Positions 1 through 13,309 of a stretch of DNA of 64,000 bases are shown here, piece after piece. The notes below the pieces were generated by a model that worked only from the letters and a program-made list of their open reading frames with translations, had not been told where the DNA came from and did no database searches. Origin of the DNA: Neckera pumila (taxonomy: Eukaryota > Streptophyta > Bryopsida > Hypnales > Neckeraceae). The position numbers and the translations under genes were made by a program. The DNA lies in NCBI GenBank assembly GCA_963969595.1, contig OZ018410.1, positions 29,454,913 through 29,518,912 on the forward strand, in the 5' to 3' direction. Every line of letters starts with the position of its first letter. The first letter of the stretch is position 1.

Positions 1-1401
1 CTCTATAAATTCCCTATACTACTCTGCTCAAGATTGTGGAAGTGATCCCTGAGTGCATAGTCCCCATGGTTGTGCCTTTCAATTTATAAATTCATCATTT
101 TTAGGCCAAATATTGACCCCTTTTCCCCGGAAGATTAAGATTGTCTATTGAAATTGAAGCTGAATTCAGTTTTTGTTGCATTAAAATGACAATAAAATTT
201 GGTGCAGTCGTTGGGCTGTCAGTGGTTTGGAGATAGTTTTGGGCTATGGTCTCTTTTAAGGGTATTGATCTTGTCCAGAAGCTATTATTGCACAATGGGA
301 AAAGTAAGGAACCCATTTGCTTGGGGTCTTTGTATTGTGAGTCAGAAAGTCACCTACTTACAATTCAAGTGTCAAATACCTACAATGCAAATGTTGGTAA
401 TCAAGTTAAGTCAATCTTCCACTCAAAAGTTATGAACAAATTTCAGAGAGGATGTTTGAAAATGTCAAAAAAATTCCCTTTCAACCCCTCTATGAAATTT
501 GTCCATAATTTTTGAGTGGAAGATCAAAATCTCAAACAAATTTTTGGAGATGAAACTTAACTTCATTTACAAACTTTTTTTAGTTCAATTTTTTTGAAAA
601 AAGTTATTCTACTATACCTAAATGAGGTCTGAAATTTTACTTCAAATACAATTATTGCTTTAGTTTGACAAACTATGAGCGGTTGAGTTTCTAGTAATTT
701 TAATTTACATTTCCACATTGTTTGTTTAACCTCCTTCTACTTCTTAAGTATTAAATAGTTGTATTCTAATCCCAAATCCCAAAACATAAATGGCTTACAA
801 AACAAAGTGAAGAAATTCAAACATTGAAATTATTGACCTCATTTTGTTAAAAGTTGGTAATTTCTTTATTGTTTTAGTTGAAAGCCTTTGATTTTTCTAA
901 TCATCCAACTATGCAGTCGTGACCTTTGAACCCTTGTTCAATTCTAATGCATTTTGACCCGTGCCCCCACAACAGTGCTAGTATGTGAGTCCAAGAATGC
1001 AAGCTTGTGAGCATTGAGCGTACAATATAGGTACCTATATATAGATACCATATACTATAGAAGGTATATGTATTATAAACACCTATAATATGGGTATTTG
1101 TAATATATGTATACTATAAGCATAGATGGTTTCTACAGTATATACACCTATAACATAGGTATGTAGTATTCTAGGCTCATGGGCTCACACTTCTATGCTC
1201 ACTTAATAGCAACTTTTTGTGCCCCCATAGCTATTGATGTATGGAATATTTTACACCATTTCATCCTTTGGATGAAATGATGTGGAATATATCAGGCATC
1301 ATTGCATCTTTGGGAAGGCAGTCTCTTTGACATCTACTAAATGTTATGAATGTTAGGCAAATCAATAAATACATAAAACTCTCTATTACTGTAACTTCAA
1401 A
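1..1401. other. AT-rich spacer with repeat fragment
   Basis: I see no supportable gene. Short open frames near 200-515 are not protein-like. A repeat copy lies at about 417-670 (listed separately). Near 1,247-1,292 a short hairpin pairs the arms CATTTCATCC and GGATGAAATG. About 1,020-1,160 is a degenerate AT-rich stretch in which motifs like ACCTATAATATGGGTAT recur in both orientations. Confidence 0.6.
417..670. repeat. Foldback repeat family B, copy 1 (partial)
   Basis: A hairpin pairs 417-452 with 489-524: CTTCCACTCAAAAGTTATGA against its near reverse complement. It is followed by a tail ending in TCTACTATACCTAAATGAGG. The same tail and hairpin stem occur at 63,700-63,960, and more diverged at 31,930-32,720. 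This copy keeps only the hairpin and the right arm. Confidence 0.65.
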
Positions 1402-2060
1402 TTAATCCCTAAAGGTTTTTGACTATATTTTCACCAAAAACGCTCTTTCTAGTACAAGTATCAAGTTTTAGAAAAAAAAATTTAGACACATGTCATTATA
1501 CAATCTTGTAGTATACTAGTTTGAGAAGATGTGGAAAAATTTCAAAACTTTCTATTGTGTGGATTGCAAGATATTGGCATTTGAATTGATTAAAAAACCT
1601 TTTTTTTGTCCCTTTGAAAAAGCGGGCAACTATACTTCACAAGGTCACATTTGTATGAAAAAATGTCCAAAATGGTGGTTACTCTTTAAATTCATTTTTC
1701 AAGGCAAGTTGGCTGCATGCTCAAAAAATCTTAGATCATTTAGAATTGTACAACATATAGGAAAAATAGTAAGTAGGAACTAGAGAATAATTCAAAATAC
1801 AATCAAAAATTTAGTTATGGAATTGAAAAATGCCAATCTCAACAGTTGTAACGTTGTAATAAACAATATACATCCAATGTTTTTGTTTTTTTCCAAAAAT
1901 ATTGAAAATTGAGTTAGGTAAAGGACTTTTAAGCTTATTTTAGAGTAGAGATTCCATTGCTACCCTCAAACTAGAACTCCTTATAACTTTCATCTCATTA
2001 ATAAAAACGGAATGATTCAAAGCTTTCCATATATATATATTCATACTACTAAAATCACAA
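1402..2060 (+). repeat. TIR-element family A, copy 1 (right end missing)
   Basis: The copy begins TTAATCCCTAAAG. It shares long stretches with the copy at 4,509-5,438 (inverted) and with 34,094-35,300. Shared landmarks are a segment with AAAATGTCCAAAATGGTGG, then a segment reading TTGTAATAAACAAT, then GAATGATTCAAAGCTTTC. Similarity stops near 2,060. An 84-codon open frame at 1,529-1,783 has counterparts in two other copies. No transposase is recognisable. Confidence 0.65.
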
Positions 2061-4508
2061 CGACCTCTATAATATCACAATTCAATTTTGAATAATATTA
2101 TAGAAATTCAATTGCTTTTGTAATAGCCATAGGATACTTTCTACTATATATTATGTATTCTTTTCATGAAATGTTTGAAAATCAAATGGATACTTCTAAA
2201 AAAACTTCAAAGAAACTTTTCAGACAACAAAACTATAGATAAATTCCATGTCTTTTTTAAATGTGATATTAAAGAATAAGGAAGCACCAACTGCTAGCGT
2301 TGCTTTATATTCAAATGTGAAGATTCTACTTACATTGTTCACTTGATTAATTCATTCTTATTGCAATATTTTCATCTTTGCAAAGGTTATTTTGTAAAAA
2401 TTATGATATAAAGATTTTCTTTAATTACTTTATATTGCACTATATAAATTTTTTCAAAAAATATTGTATGAGGATGTCAAAATTTTCATTTAAAGATTAT
2501 ACATACTTTGTTTATCTACATTCTATCACATGAAAAATTGATGAAAGTAGTACATTTAATGCATAGCAAAGCAAGCGCCAATCGCTAGTATATATATAAA
2601 AAAACAATTTCAAATTTTTGTTTCTTATAGAAGTGATTATTTAAGAATTTTTTGTGTTGCTATATAATAAATGAAATTTCATATCGTACGTGCAGGGCAA
2701 TTTCAGCAGGACAGTGCCGAAATAATTTAGTTTTTGGATTCGGCACTTTCGGTTGGGAGATAGGAATTTTTTTGTTTTTGGCACTTTATGAGGACACTCC
2801 TAATTTTGGATTGATTCTTTCTATTCATGTGTAAATGTAGTGTTTTTTCTGATTTTTCTCAAAAGCAATTACTTCAGAATTTTAGAAATAGCTATAAATA
2901 ATTTTTAAAACTTCGACATCTTCCAAATTTTCCCAAGTTATTTACGAAAGTGACCTACACGTACGGTATCATGCAATAAATTTTTAATCATGCAATTAAA
3001 AGTTAAGAAAATTGTTGAGCCTTAAAGCTACTTGTTGGGCACATCTTGTGTGAAAATTTCAAAGAAAAAAAAAATTGTTTGTAGTGAGTTGCCCAAAATT
3101 GCTATATTGCCAAAAATGGAGTTTGGTCTCATTAGATGATATTTGGGGGTCTTGGAGGGCCGTTTCAGACCTGTTCCCTCATCTGCCCAGATCCAGTGAA
3201 TGCCGGTACGGGTGTGTCAGAATTTTTTTTACCAAAATATCATTTTAAGCAAATTTTTTTTTTTTTCAAAAAGTGACATGGCAGTCGCTCGACCACGTCA
3301 GCCAGCTGCTGCTGCTACGTTCTCAGACTACGGGGACGCAGCAGACAACAGGGGAACTCAGAGCCTTCTAAGAACCCCGAATCTCATGTAATGTTTAGGG
3401 TTTAAACAATTTACAATTTATTCATATTGTTTAGTGGGTTAAATTCTCTTGAGAATAGATAAAGGTCACAAAATATTCTACTCTAGTGACATGTAAATAC
3501 ACTTTAGTTTATTGATTGGTTTTAGTTTAGTTTTAGTTTTTTAGTATCTTCCAGGCCTTAGTACTTGCATATGTAGCTAAAGATAAGAATGCTATTTTAG
3601 TTTGTAATCAATGATCCTTTAGAGAGCATTATGAAAATAATTGGTTGACTAACTGATGAAGTGAAGATTTTAGAAACTTTCATTCAATGTTGCAAAATAG
3701 TGGTTACTATCTAACAACGGTAGGTTATGAACTTTAATTGTGGTTGTAGCAACTACAATTTGTATTGGGTACATATGCAAAAGCCATTTGGGATCCAAGA
3801 ACAGGCTACAACTAATCTCTATATACCATGAAGAAGTCCCAAATTGTAATTAAAAAATGAAGTGATTGATCAACTCAAGCTATACTTGTTGATCAATCAC
3901 TAGTGTAGTGCTTTCTAGACCATTTGGACTTTCAAGTTTGTCATTGTGTTGCTATAAACACCCACCTAAGTCTTTTTTATGAACTTGATAAAATGCATTG
4001 ACAAGGAATTTAGAGTTACTTTGTTAAAAGGTTATGAAGTGAAGGACCATATTACATGGTAGATGGAACCCAAAGAGATGATTTAACTTCAATTTTTGAA
4101 TTTATATGTGTTAAATACACTCATATTAAATGGGATGTTTATGGATAGTTTAGTGGGAATTTTGAAGTGTTCAATAGTAAACTTGCTATTATAAACCACC
4201 ATTTGATCAATGGTACTTGAATTAAATTGATTGTTGCTGATTTCATTATTGTATTCCCTATACATGTATGTAGTAGAAGAAAAGAAAAATTTGTGAAGAA
4301 GGTCAAGGTCAAGAAAAAATTAGACACTTATATTTTATATATAAGATAGTCCCACTTGAATTGTATGAATAAATTTACAAAAAAATATAGAGTATGAAAA
4401 ATACACGCCTTGTAGATTTTTATGTAAAAACACAATCATCTTAAATACAATAATTAAGGTGAATAGCCTCGCATCAAATACCTTGAGTTCTTAATTCTAG
4501 TACATACT
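2061..4508. other. AT-rich spacer, no gene seen
   Basis: I see no coding region longer than about 60 codons and no recognisable domain. A GC-richer patch at 3,280-3,390 is open for 63 codons but has no family resemblance. The rest is AT-rich, with homopolymer runs at 3,068 and 3,258. Confidence 0.55.
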
Positions 4509-5438
4509 TTAACCCCTAAAGGACCAACATGCGTTTTTTGGCAACATTGAAATTTTGGGCAGGTACGTGTAACTGGAATTTGCATATTTTGGGCTGAAAT
4601 TTTTATAGAAGGTGGGGACAAGGAATATCTTTCATATGCACGAAATTTCATGACATTTGGAAATACGAGTCAAAAATTATGGCCTAATATGTTATTTGTT
4701 TCTCAACTCGGGTAGTCCGGGCAGATCAGAAAAAATCACTCTTTTCAAAAATAAAAATTTGAAATTGGTTTATTAGATTTTTATATACATGGAAAGCTTT
4801 GAATCATTCCATTTTGATCAATGAGTCAATTGTTACAAGGATTTTTAGTTTGCGGGCAGTTATGGATTGTCTACTATAAAATAAACTTTGAAGTCGTTTA
4901 TTTCACTCTATTTTCAATATTTAAAAAAAAAAAGAAGTTGTAGGATGTAGATTGTTTATTACAACATTGCAACCATTGGGACTGGCATTTTTCAATTTTG
5001 TAATTAACTTCTTAACAATTTAGTGTTTTGAACCATTATCTACTTCTTTCTACTTACTATTTTTTTCCTTTATGTTGTAAAATTCCAAATAATCTGAAAA
5101 TTTAAAGCATGTAGCCAACTTGCCTTGAAGAATGAATCCAAAGAAGCACAACCATTTTAGAATTTTTTTCATAACAATCTGACCTTGTGAAATATAGCTG
5201 CCCGGTTTTTTGCAGGGCCAAAAAAAGGACTTTTGCCACTTCAAATGCTAATATCTTCCAATCTACACAATGGAAATTTCTGAAATTTTTTCCACACATT
5301 CCCAAACTAGAGTAGTACAAGATCCTATGGTTACATGAGTTCAAAAATGATATTTTTCAAAAATTTGATAATTGTACTAGAAATGGCAGTTTTGGAGCAT
5401 TTTTGGTGAAAACATAATTAAGGAATTCTAGGGGTTAA
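4509..5438 (-). mobile_element. TIR-element family A, copy 2 (full length, inverted)
   Basis: This is the most complete copy, about 930 bp. The left end is TTTAACCCCTAAAGG and the right end is CTAGGGGTTAA, so TTAACCCCTA forms terminal inverted repeats. The interior on the minus strand matches copies at 1,402 and 34,094. It holds a 64-codon open frame (5,050-5,244, minus) in register with open frames in those copies. No transposase motif is visible, so it is probably a non-autonomous DNA transposon. Its superfamily is not determined. Confidence 0.65.
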
Positions 5439-7993
5439 ATTACAAAAAGTGATCTCTCAAGGGATGGAATTCAAGATGAAGGAGATTGGAAGTAGCATCA
5501 ATGTCATTCAAAAGCTCATAATTGATATCAAGGGTTTCAAAGAAGCCAAGTGCAAGTATATCAAATAAAAATAGACCCACCTATTGGAACTAATTCTCAT
5601 TCGCAACTCATTGTACACTCTTTCTCGACTCTTCGACTTTCTTCACCTTTAGCACCTCTTACCCACATGCAAACAACACATAAGTAATAGTTACTATTAC
5701 CAAAATTGGATTAAAATCAACATTGTCAAAAAAGAAGCACCTCTTCCGTATGTGGTAGGAGGTTTATATGTTTTAAATATCATTCATTCCAAACATTATG
5801 AAGGAAGAGGCCTTTAGTTAATTAGAAAAATTCAACACTTGTGAAGCTTGTAGTGTCATTGTCTACTATAATTCCACTTGGCCTTCCTAAAAGAGGTGGG
5901 ATGAAAAAATGCTCATAAAAATTAGGAAAAGATAATTAATTGTGATTAAACATGATTTGGAGTGGAATTCTCATCCACAAAGAATGGCATGGGCCTTGTA
6001 TAAACCCAACTTCAACCACAACATATTTCTAGGTCAATCCCAACTTTAGAAATTTGGGTGGTCCCTTCCTCTTGTCATGGTGTAAATCACCACTTAATAT
6101 TAATCAAATTACTCTAGAATGAGGATCCACATGAATAATCTGGAATCCTTCATAACCTAAGAGAGGACAAATTCTCAAAGTTTTCAAAAGGGCACCTTGC
6201 TTTCCTACACTATCCACTCAAAAGGCAGACTAGTGAGTGGCTATACAATCCTCTTGAACTTATGCATTGGCATACCTAGTAGAATATTCTCCAACAAATT
6301 CTTCATTTGCATGTAAAACTTCCATTATTGTATTTCTAGACTCACATTTACAAGGTATTTCCATAGGTCACATACATAACCAAGTGTATTGCAATATTAA
6401 GTGAATTCTAGATTTTAGTAATATAAAATTATAGAATGGCATCTTTCATCTTTCCACATACTTTTTATAAAATTGCTTCGATGCATGCTAGTGGTGACGT
6501 TTCAACACTATATTTGGGTGTACACATTGTTTGGTATTCTTCACACCACTAGTATAGATTTGCTTGAGACGTAACCTTTGGTTTAAACCATACCTTTCTC
6601 CTCTACTTATTCAACACACCGTTTGGGTGTTCATTGGACGTATCGTTTGGCAATGGCACCTCTTCTTTGACCTCAAAATTGAGAGTATAAATGCACTTCT
6701 TAGGTGGATTACTTCATCAAGTCCTGCTTCTACACTTGAATAGGGATGCACTTCTTTTGGCTTACATCAAATGGTGTGTACTAAGGAGCACATTTGTAGA
6801 ATACATAGTTATTTGAAGAGCAATCATGTTTCTAGATGTAAACTAAAGATGCGAAGAAAAATTCCACTTGAAGAGTAGCATTGACCAATTCGGAATTTGA
6901 GGCATGGCCATCGCAAGTGCAAATGAGAACTTGTATCCTTAATCATGTGCAAACCTACATGGGGTCCATGAGAGAGCAATAATCATCTAATCCGTCATAC
7001 AAATTTCATTTGGATATGAAATTTGCATTGTGAATTAGTTGTCGATTGTTGTCCTTTTATATAGCATCTATGTCGCAATATTGAGAATTTTCAACCTCCT
7101 CCTAGTTTTACACGATTTGACAAAAGAGTACAAAATTCAAAATTGTCCATCAATTGTCCATTGATATGAGATTTGTTTTGTAAATACCATTGTGGATTGA
7201 ACCATTTGAGAGTTGGTATGTTTCACTACATTTCACAATTACATTCAACCTTTCATGCACTGTGATTGAATTTGCACATTCATAACTATTATTGTTCCTT
7301 GTGGCATTTGGAACTAGTAGGTGATTAATCAAGCTGCAAACCCATACCAATTTTTTGTTCAAGAAACATCAAGCCAGGCCAAATATGAAGAAATGATTTC
7401 ATTTCTTGATACAGACACCAAAAAAATTTGAACTCTCCTCCTAGGGTATGCACACCCATGGTCATCACGTACAAAAAATTGACTCCTTCATTTGGAAAAT
7501 AAAAGAGCAACATTAAGACTTAGATATTGATTACACCGAATGTAACTTTACAGTTAAGAGTACACTACCTGCTCTACCTGCTGTGTGTCATCAGCTTCAA
7601 TTTCAGAGGGAGGGCCTCCGTGATATAATCACAACCAAACGATTTCAAAACAAGCAGCTAAGCCACAAGAGACTCTGCATCACGTGCAAATGAGGTTCAA
7701 TACTAAGTGAGAATGGGGTTCCCTGTGCACAAGATGTCAATCGGATTCATTATGCACAAGAGACTCTTAATTGACAGTTTAAAAGTGATAGTCCCAGCAA
7801 AGCCTTCATCTCCAAGGGGGGATACAGCCAACAAAGAACTGAGTAGTGAGTGCTTTACATTACACTTAAGTCACTAGTCTTGATTTTCAACAATACAGCG
7901 CAGTGAATATCGGCAGCCCGATCAGAAGCGTGACTTTGAGAGGGTGAATTGGAGAAATTCCAAATTTCTGCTTCTCTTGAAATCCAGGTTACT
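5439..7993. other. Spacer, no gene seen; right end probably METTL5 3' UTR
   Basis: No open frame resembles a conserved protein. Base composition rises slightly in GC after about 7,560, which fits the 3' untranslated region of the minus-strand METTL5-like gene ending at 7,994. I cannot place the polyadenylation site. Confidence 0.5.
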
Positions 7994-10669
<2,676 letters not shown>

Positions 10670-13277
10670 TTCGTCCTCCAACAACCGCAAAACCTCCAAA
10701 TTCCCTCCGGTAAAGCGCCGACTTCTGGACACGGCATACCCAGAGGTATACCCGTTACGCCAGGGTATGAGCGACCAGGCCAGTGCATTTGGAATGAAAA
10801 GCAGTAGATGAAGAATCAGTTTCACTGTAGAGGCACGCCGGGAAGGCGTGAATCCTCATCCACATCCCAGTCTTTTTGCGGTTTTCCGTCCGCCAGAAAA
10901 GGCGAGCTTCGTCACTGAAAGGACGCCGCTTGCCAACAAGCTCCCAACGAGCGGGGAGGATGCCACGAGGAATTAGGACTCGACGGAGAACCCCAGCGAC
11001 GGTGCGGGGTTTCGTTGGTTGCGGTGCAGCAGAGCAAGCGCGCGAGAGAGACGAGAGAGACGACAGAGACAGAGACACACAGCCCGCCCCTAGTAACAAA
11101 ACGAACTCAAGCTTCCCGTAGAAAGAGAAGAAGATGACACACTCTCACCAGCTGATGGCGGAGAATCGCAAGCAGGAGCTCCACGCAGCCTCAATACCAG
11201 CTCCACAGCGACTTCGCTTCAAGTATTGTAGTCGCCGCAGCTCTGTGGTCACGATTTCCAGCTCCAGGTCAAGGTGCGCTCATTTTTGCTCACCTTCTCA
11301 ACCAGGTTTTTCGGGACAGATGACGAGCGTGACGTGTGTGTGTCTCTGTGTCTGTGTATGACGGTGTGAGTGTGAGTGTGAGGGAGGGACTTGCAGATGA
11401 CGAGATTGAGGGCTGGAGAATGATGAGTGTGCGAGATGATGGCTGCTGTTGCTCACTCGTTGGGCAGCCGTGATTTCGTTGGGGGTGGTAGCAGGTGTTT
11501 GTTGTTGTTGTTATTTTTATTTTATTTCTGAGGAAATGAGTTTTTCTTTTTGACCTGGTTTGGGCTTCCTCGTACATTTCCGAGGTGACTGGTTCGCAAC
11601 GAAGGGTGTTGTTTCGACTCTTGCTGGTTCTTTGTTCGGTAGGTGGAGTGCAATGAGCGTAACGAATTTGGGTTTCTGAACTCCGGTCAATACTATTTAT
11701 GTCCTTTCTGGCTTCGAAAACTCAAAAGGGATGGTGGAATAGAAGGTCTTTCGAAACCAGTTGCGGCCATTCGTCATATGTTTGGTTGAGCTTCAAACAA
11801 TCATATATCATCATAAGCAACCACTGGAGGGGTTTTGTCATTTTTAGGAATCTGTCTGTCATAGGAGGAGATGATAAATTTCCGTGCATGCATTGCTCTT
11901 CGGGGAGCTGCAGTCAATGAGGATTTTGAATAATCTTTATTTTGAAGTGACATGGTGGTGTCTGTGAGTTGCAGTGTGGAGTAGTGAGGTTCTTCATCTG
12001 TAGTATTTGTCCATTACAATCTGGAATTAAGACTTACACTCTTTGCCACGTTATTGCAGTATACAGTGGCCAGAGGGTGTGTAGCAGAAGCTGTGCTCAG
12101 TATATGTGGTGCGTGTCGAAGCTCCGAACCGAGTGCAAGAAGCAGAGGCAATGGAAAGCCAGAGACAATATTTCTCAGTTAAGCCGGACGCTGCAAAGTT
12201 CGACGGATTGAGAGCCTCTGGAATGTCGACCTTTGGTGTACAGGGCTGACTCCTTCTTTCTCTTCACTAAAGATGGAAGATAACGCATTCGCTTGAGACC
12301 GATAAGGAGCCACCTGTGAAGAATAGCATCAGTCACGATTCCTAGGAGCTGCAAACAGCTATATCATGGTGCTCTGGTGGTTGCGCAGGCATTGCAAGGA
12401 GTGGAGAGCACAACCTAATCGAGCTTAGTCTTTGTGTTGAGCTTGTTCCCTTAAGTAGTGGTCACATAGTTTAAACATTTTTCCCAGATAGTTGTAGATC
12501 AACATGACTTGCGCTTGCACAAGGAAGGATTGCTGGGCTCCCAAGAGCGTCGTCTTCTGCGCAACGCGGGCCTCCCCAAACATGGCGTGGACGATGTGTT
12601 TCGAATATAATGGATAAGGGGTTTAGATTCTCCGGTGTGAAAGTCGTAGAGGTTCAGCTTCTAGCTTGTGCCTGGAGGCCTTCTGACATGTTGTGTGTGC
12701 GTCTGCACCCTTCGGTTACTAACGGCTAGGATTCAGGAGGGCTGTGCAGTGCCCTCTCTCTCTCCCGTTGTGAAGTTGGGCAGCCAGGTGAGGATCCATG
12801 TGCAACAGGAGCTTGAACCCTTTAGTGCTTAAGCTAATAGTCCATTATGCTCTAATGCCTCTTTATCATGACCTTCTCTAAACTGGCATTCAGAATATCC
12901 CATACTATCATAGACTGTAGCACTCGTCACTTTTACTATGTAGTGTGAGAAAGTGATAAGATTATTGAGTTTTTAGGTCTGGTTACTTGCAAACCGTATT
13001 TCTATAGTTCAAAAACATAGGGTGTTTCTATTGTTGCATTTTTTACTTTCCTTGAAACTTCCTGATGATTTACTTCAACTCCTAAAGATATGGGAAGCGG
13101 CCAATTGGACAATTAGGGTTAATGATGTCCTACCTCGATAGCTATCCTCCGCCGTTACTTCCTGTGGAGTTGGTGTTTACTATTTAGTCGGTACCCGCTT
13201 GCCCAGCTTTGCTAGTCTTGAGAGTTGTTATTCCCGTTTGTCGGTGCAGCTTCTGTAAGTACAACGAATGAGTGAAG
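10670..13277. promoter_or_regulatory. Divergent promoter and leader region between METTL5 and the C2HC-finger gene
   Basis: These 2.6 kb separate two divergent starts. About 10,830-11,300 is GC-rich, with a GA-rich microsatellite near 11,035-11,080. A GT/GA tract lies at 11,330-11,390 and TC-rich runs near 12,755-12,770. The right part probably contains the spliced 5' leader of the plus-strand gene: at 12,475-12,487 a pyrimidine tract ends in CCCAG, an excellent 3' splice site. An ATG at 12,504 opens a 37-codon upstream reading frame. Transcription start sites cannot be located from sequence alone. Confidence 0.5.
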
Positions 13278-13309
13278 ATGGTGAAATACACTCGTATGGA
13301 GGAGAATAA
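13268..13309 (+). promoter_or_regulatory. Short upstream ORF overlapping the C2HC-finger gene start
   Basis: An ATG at 13,268, ten bases before the proposed start and in another frame, opens 13 codons ending at TAA 13,307-13,309. It overlaps the main frame, so ribosomes using it would pass the real start. A second in-frame Met of the main protein lies at residue 7. Regulation is inferred, not shown. Confidence 0.45.
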
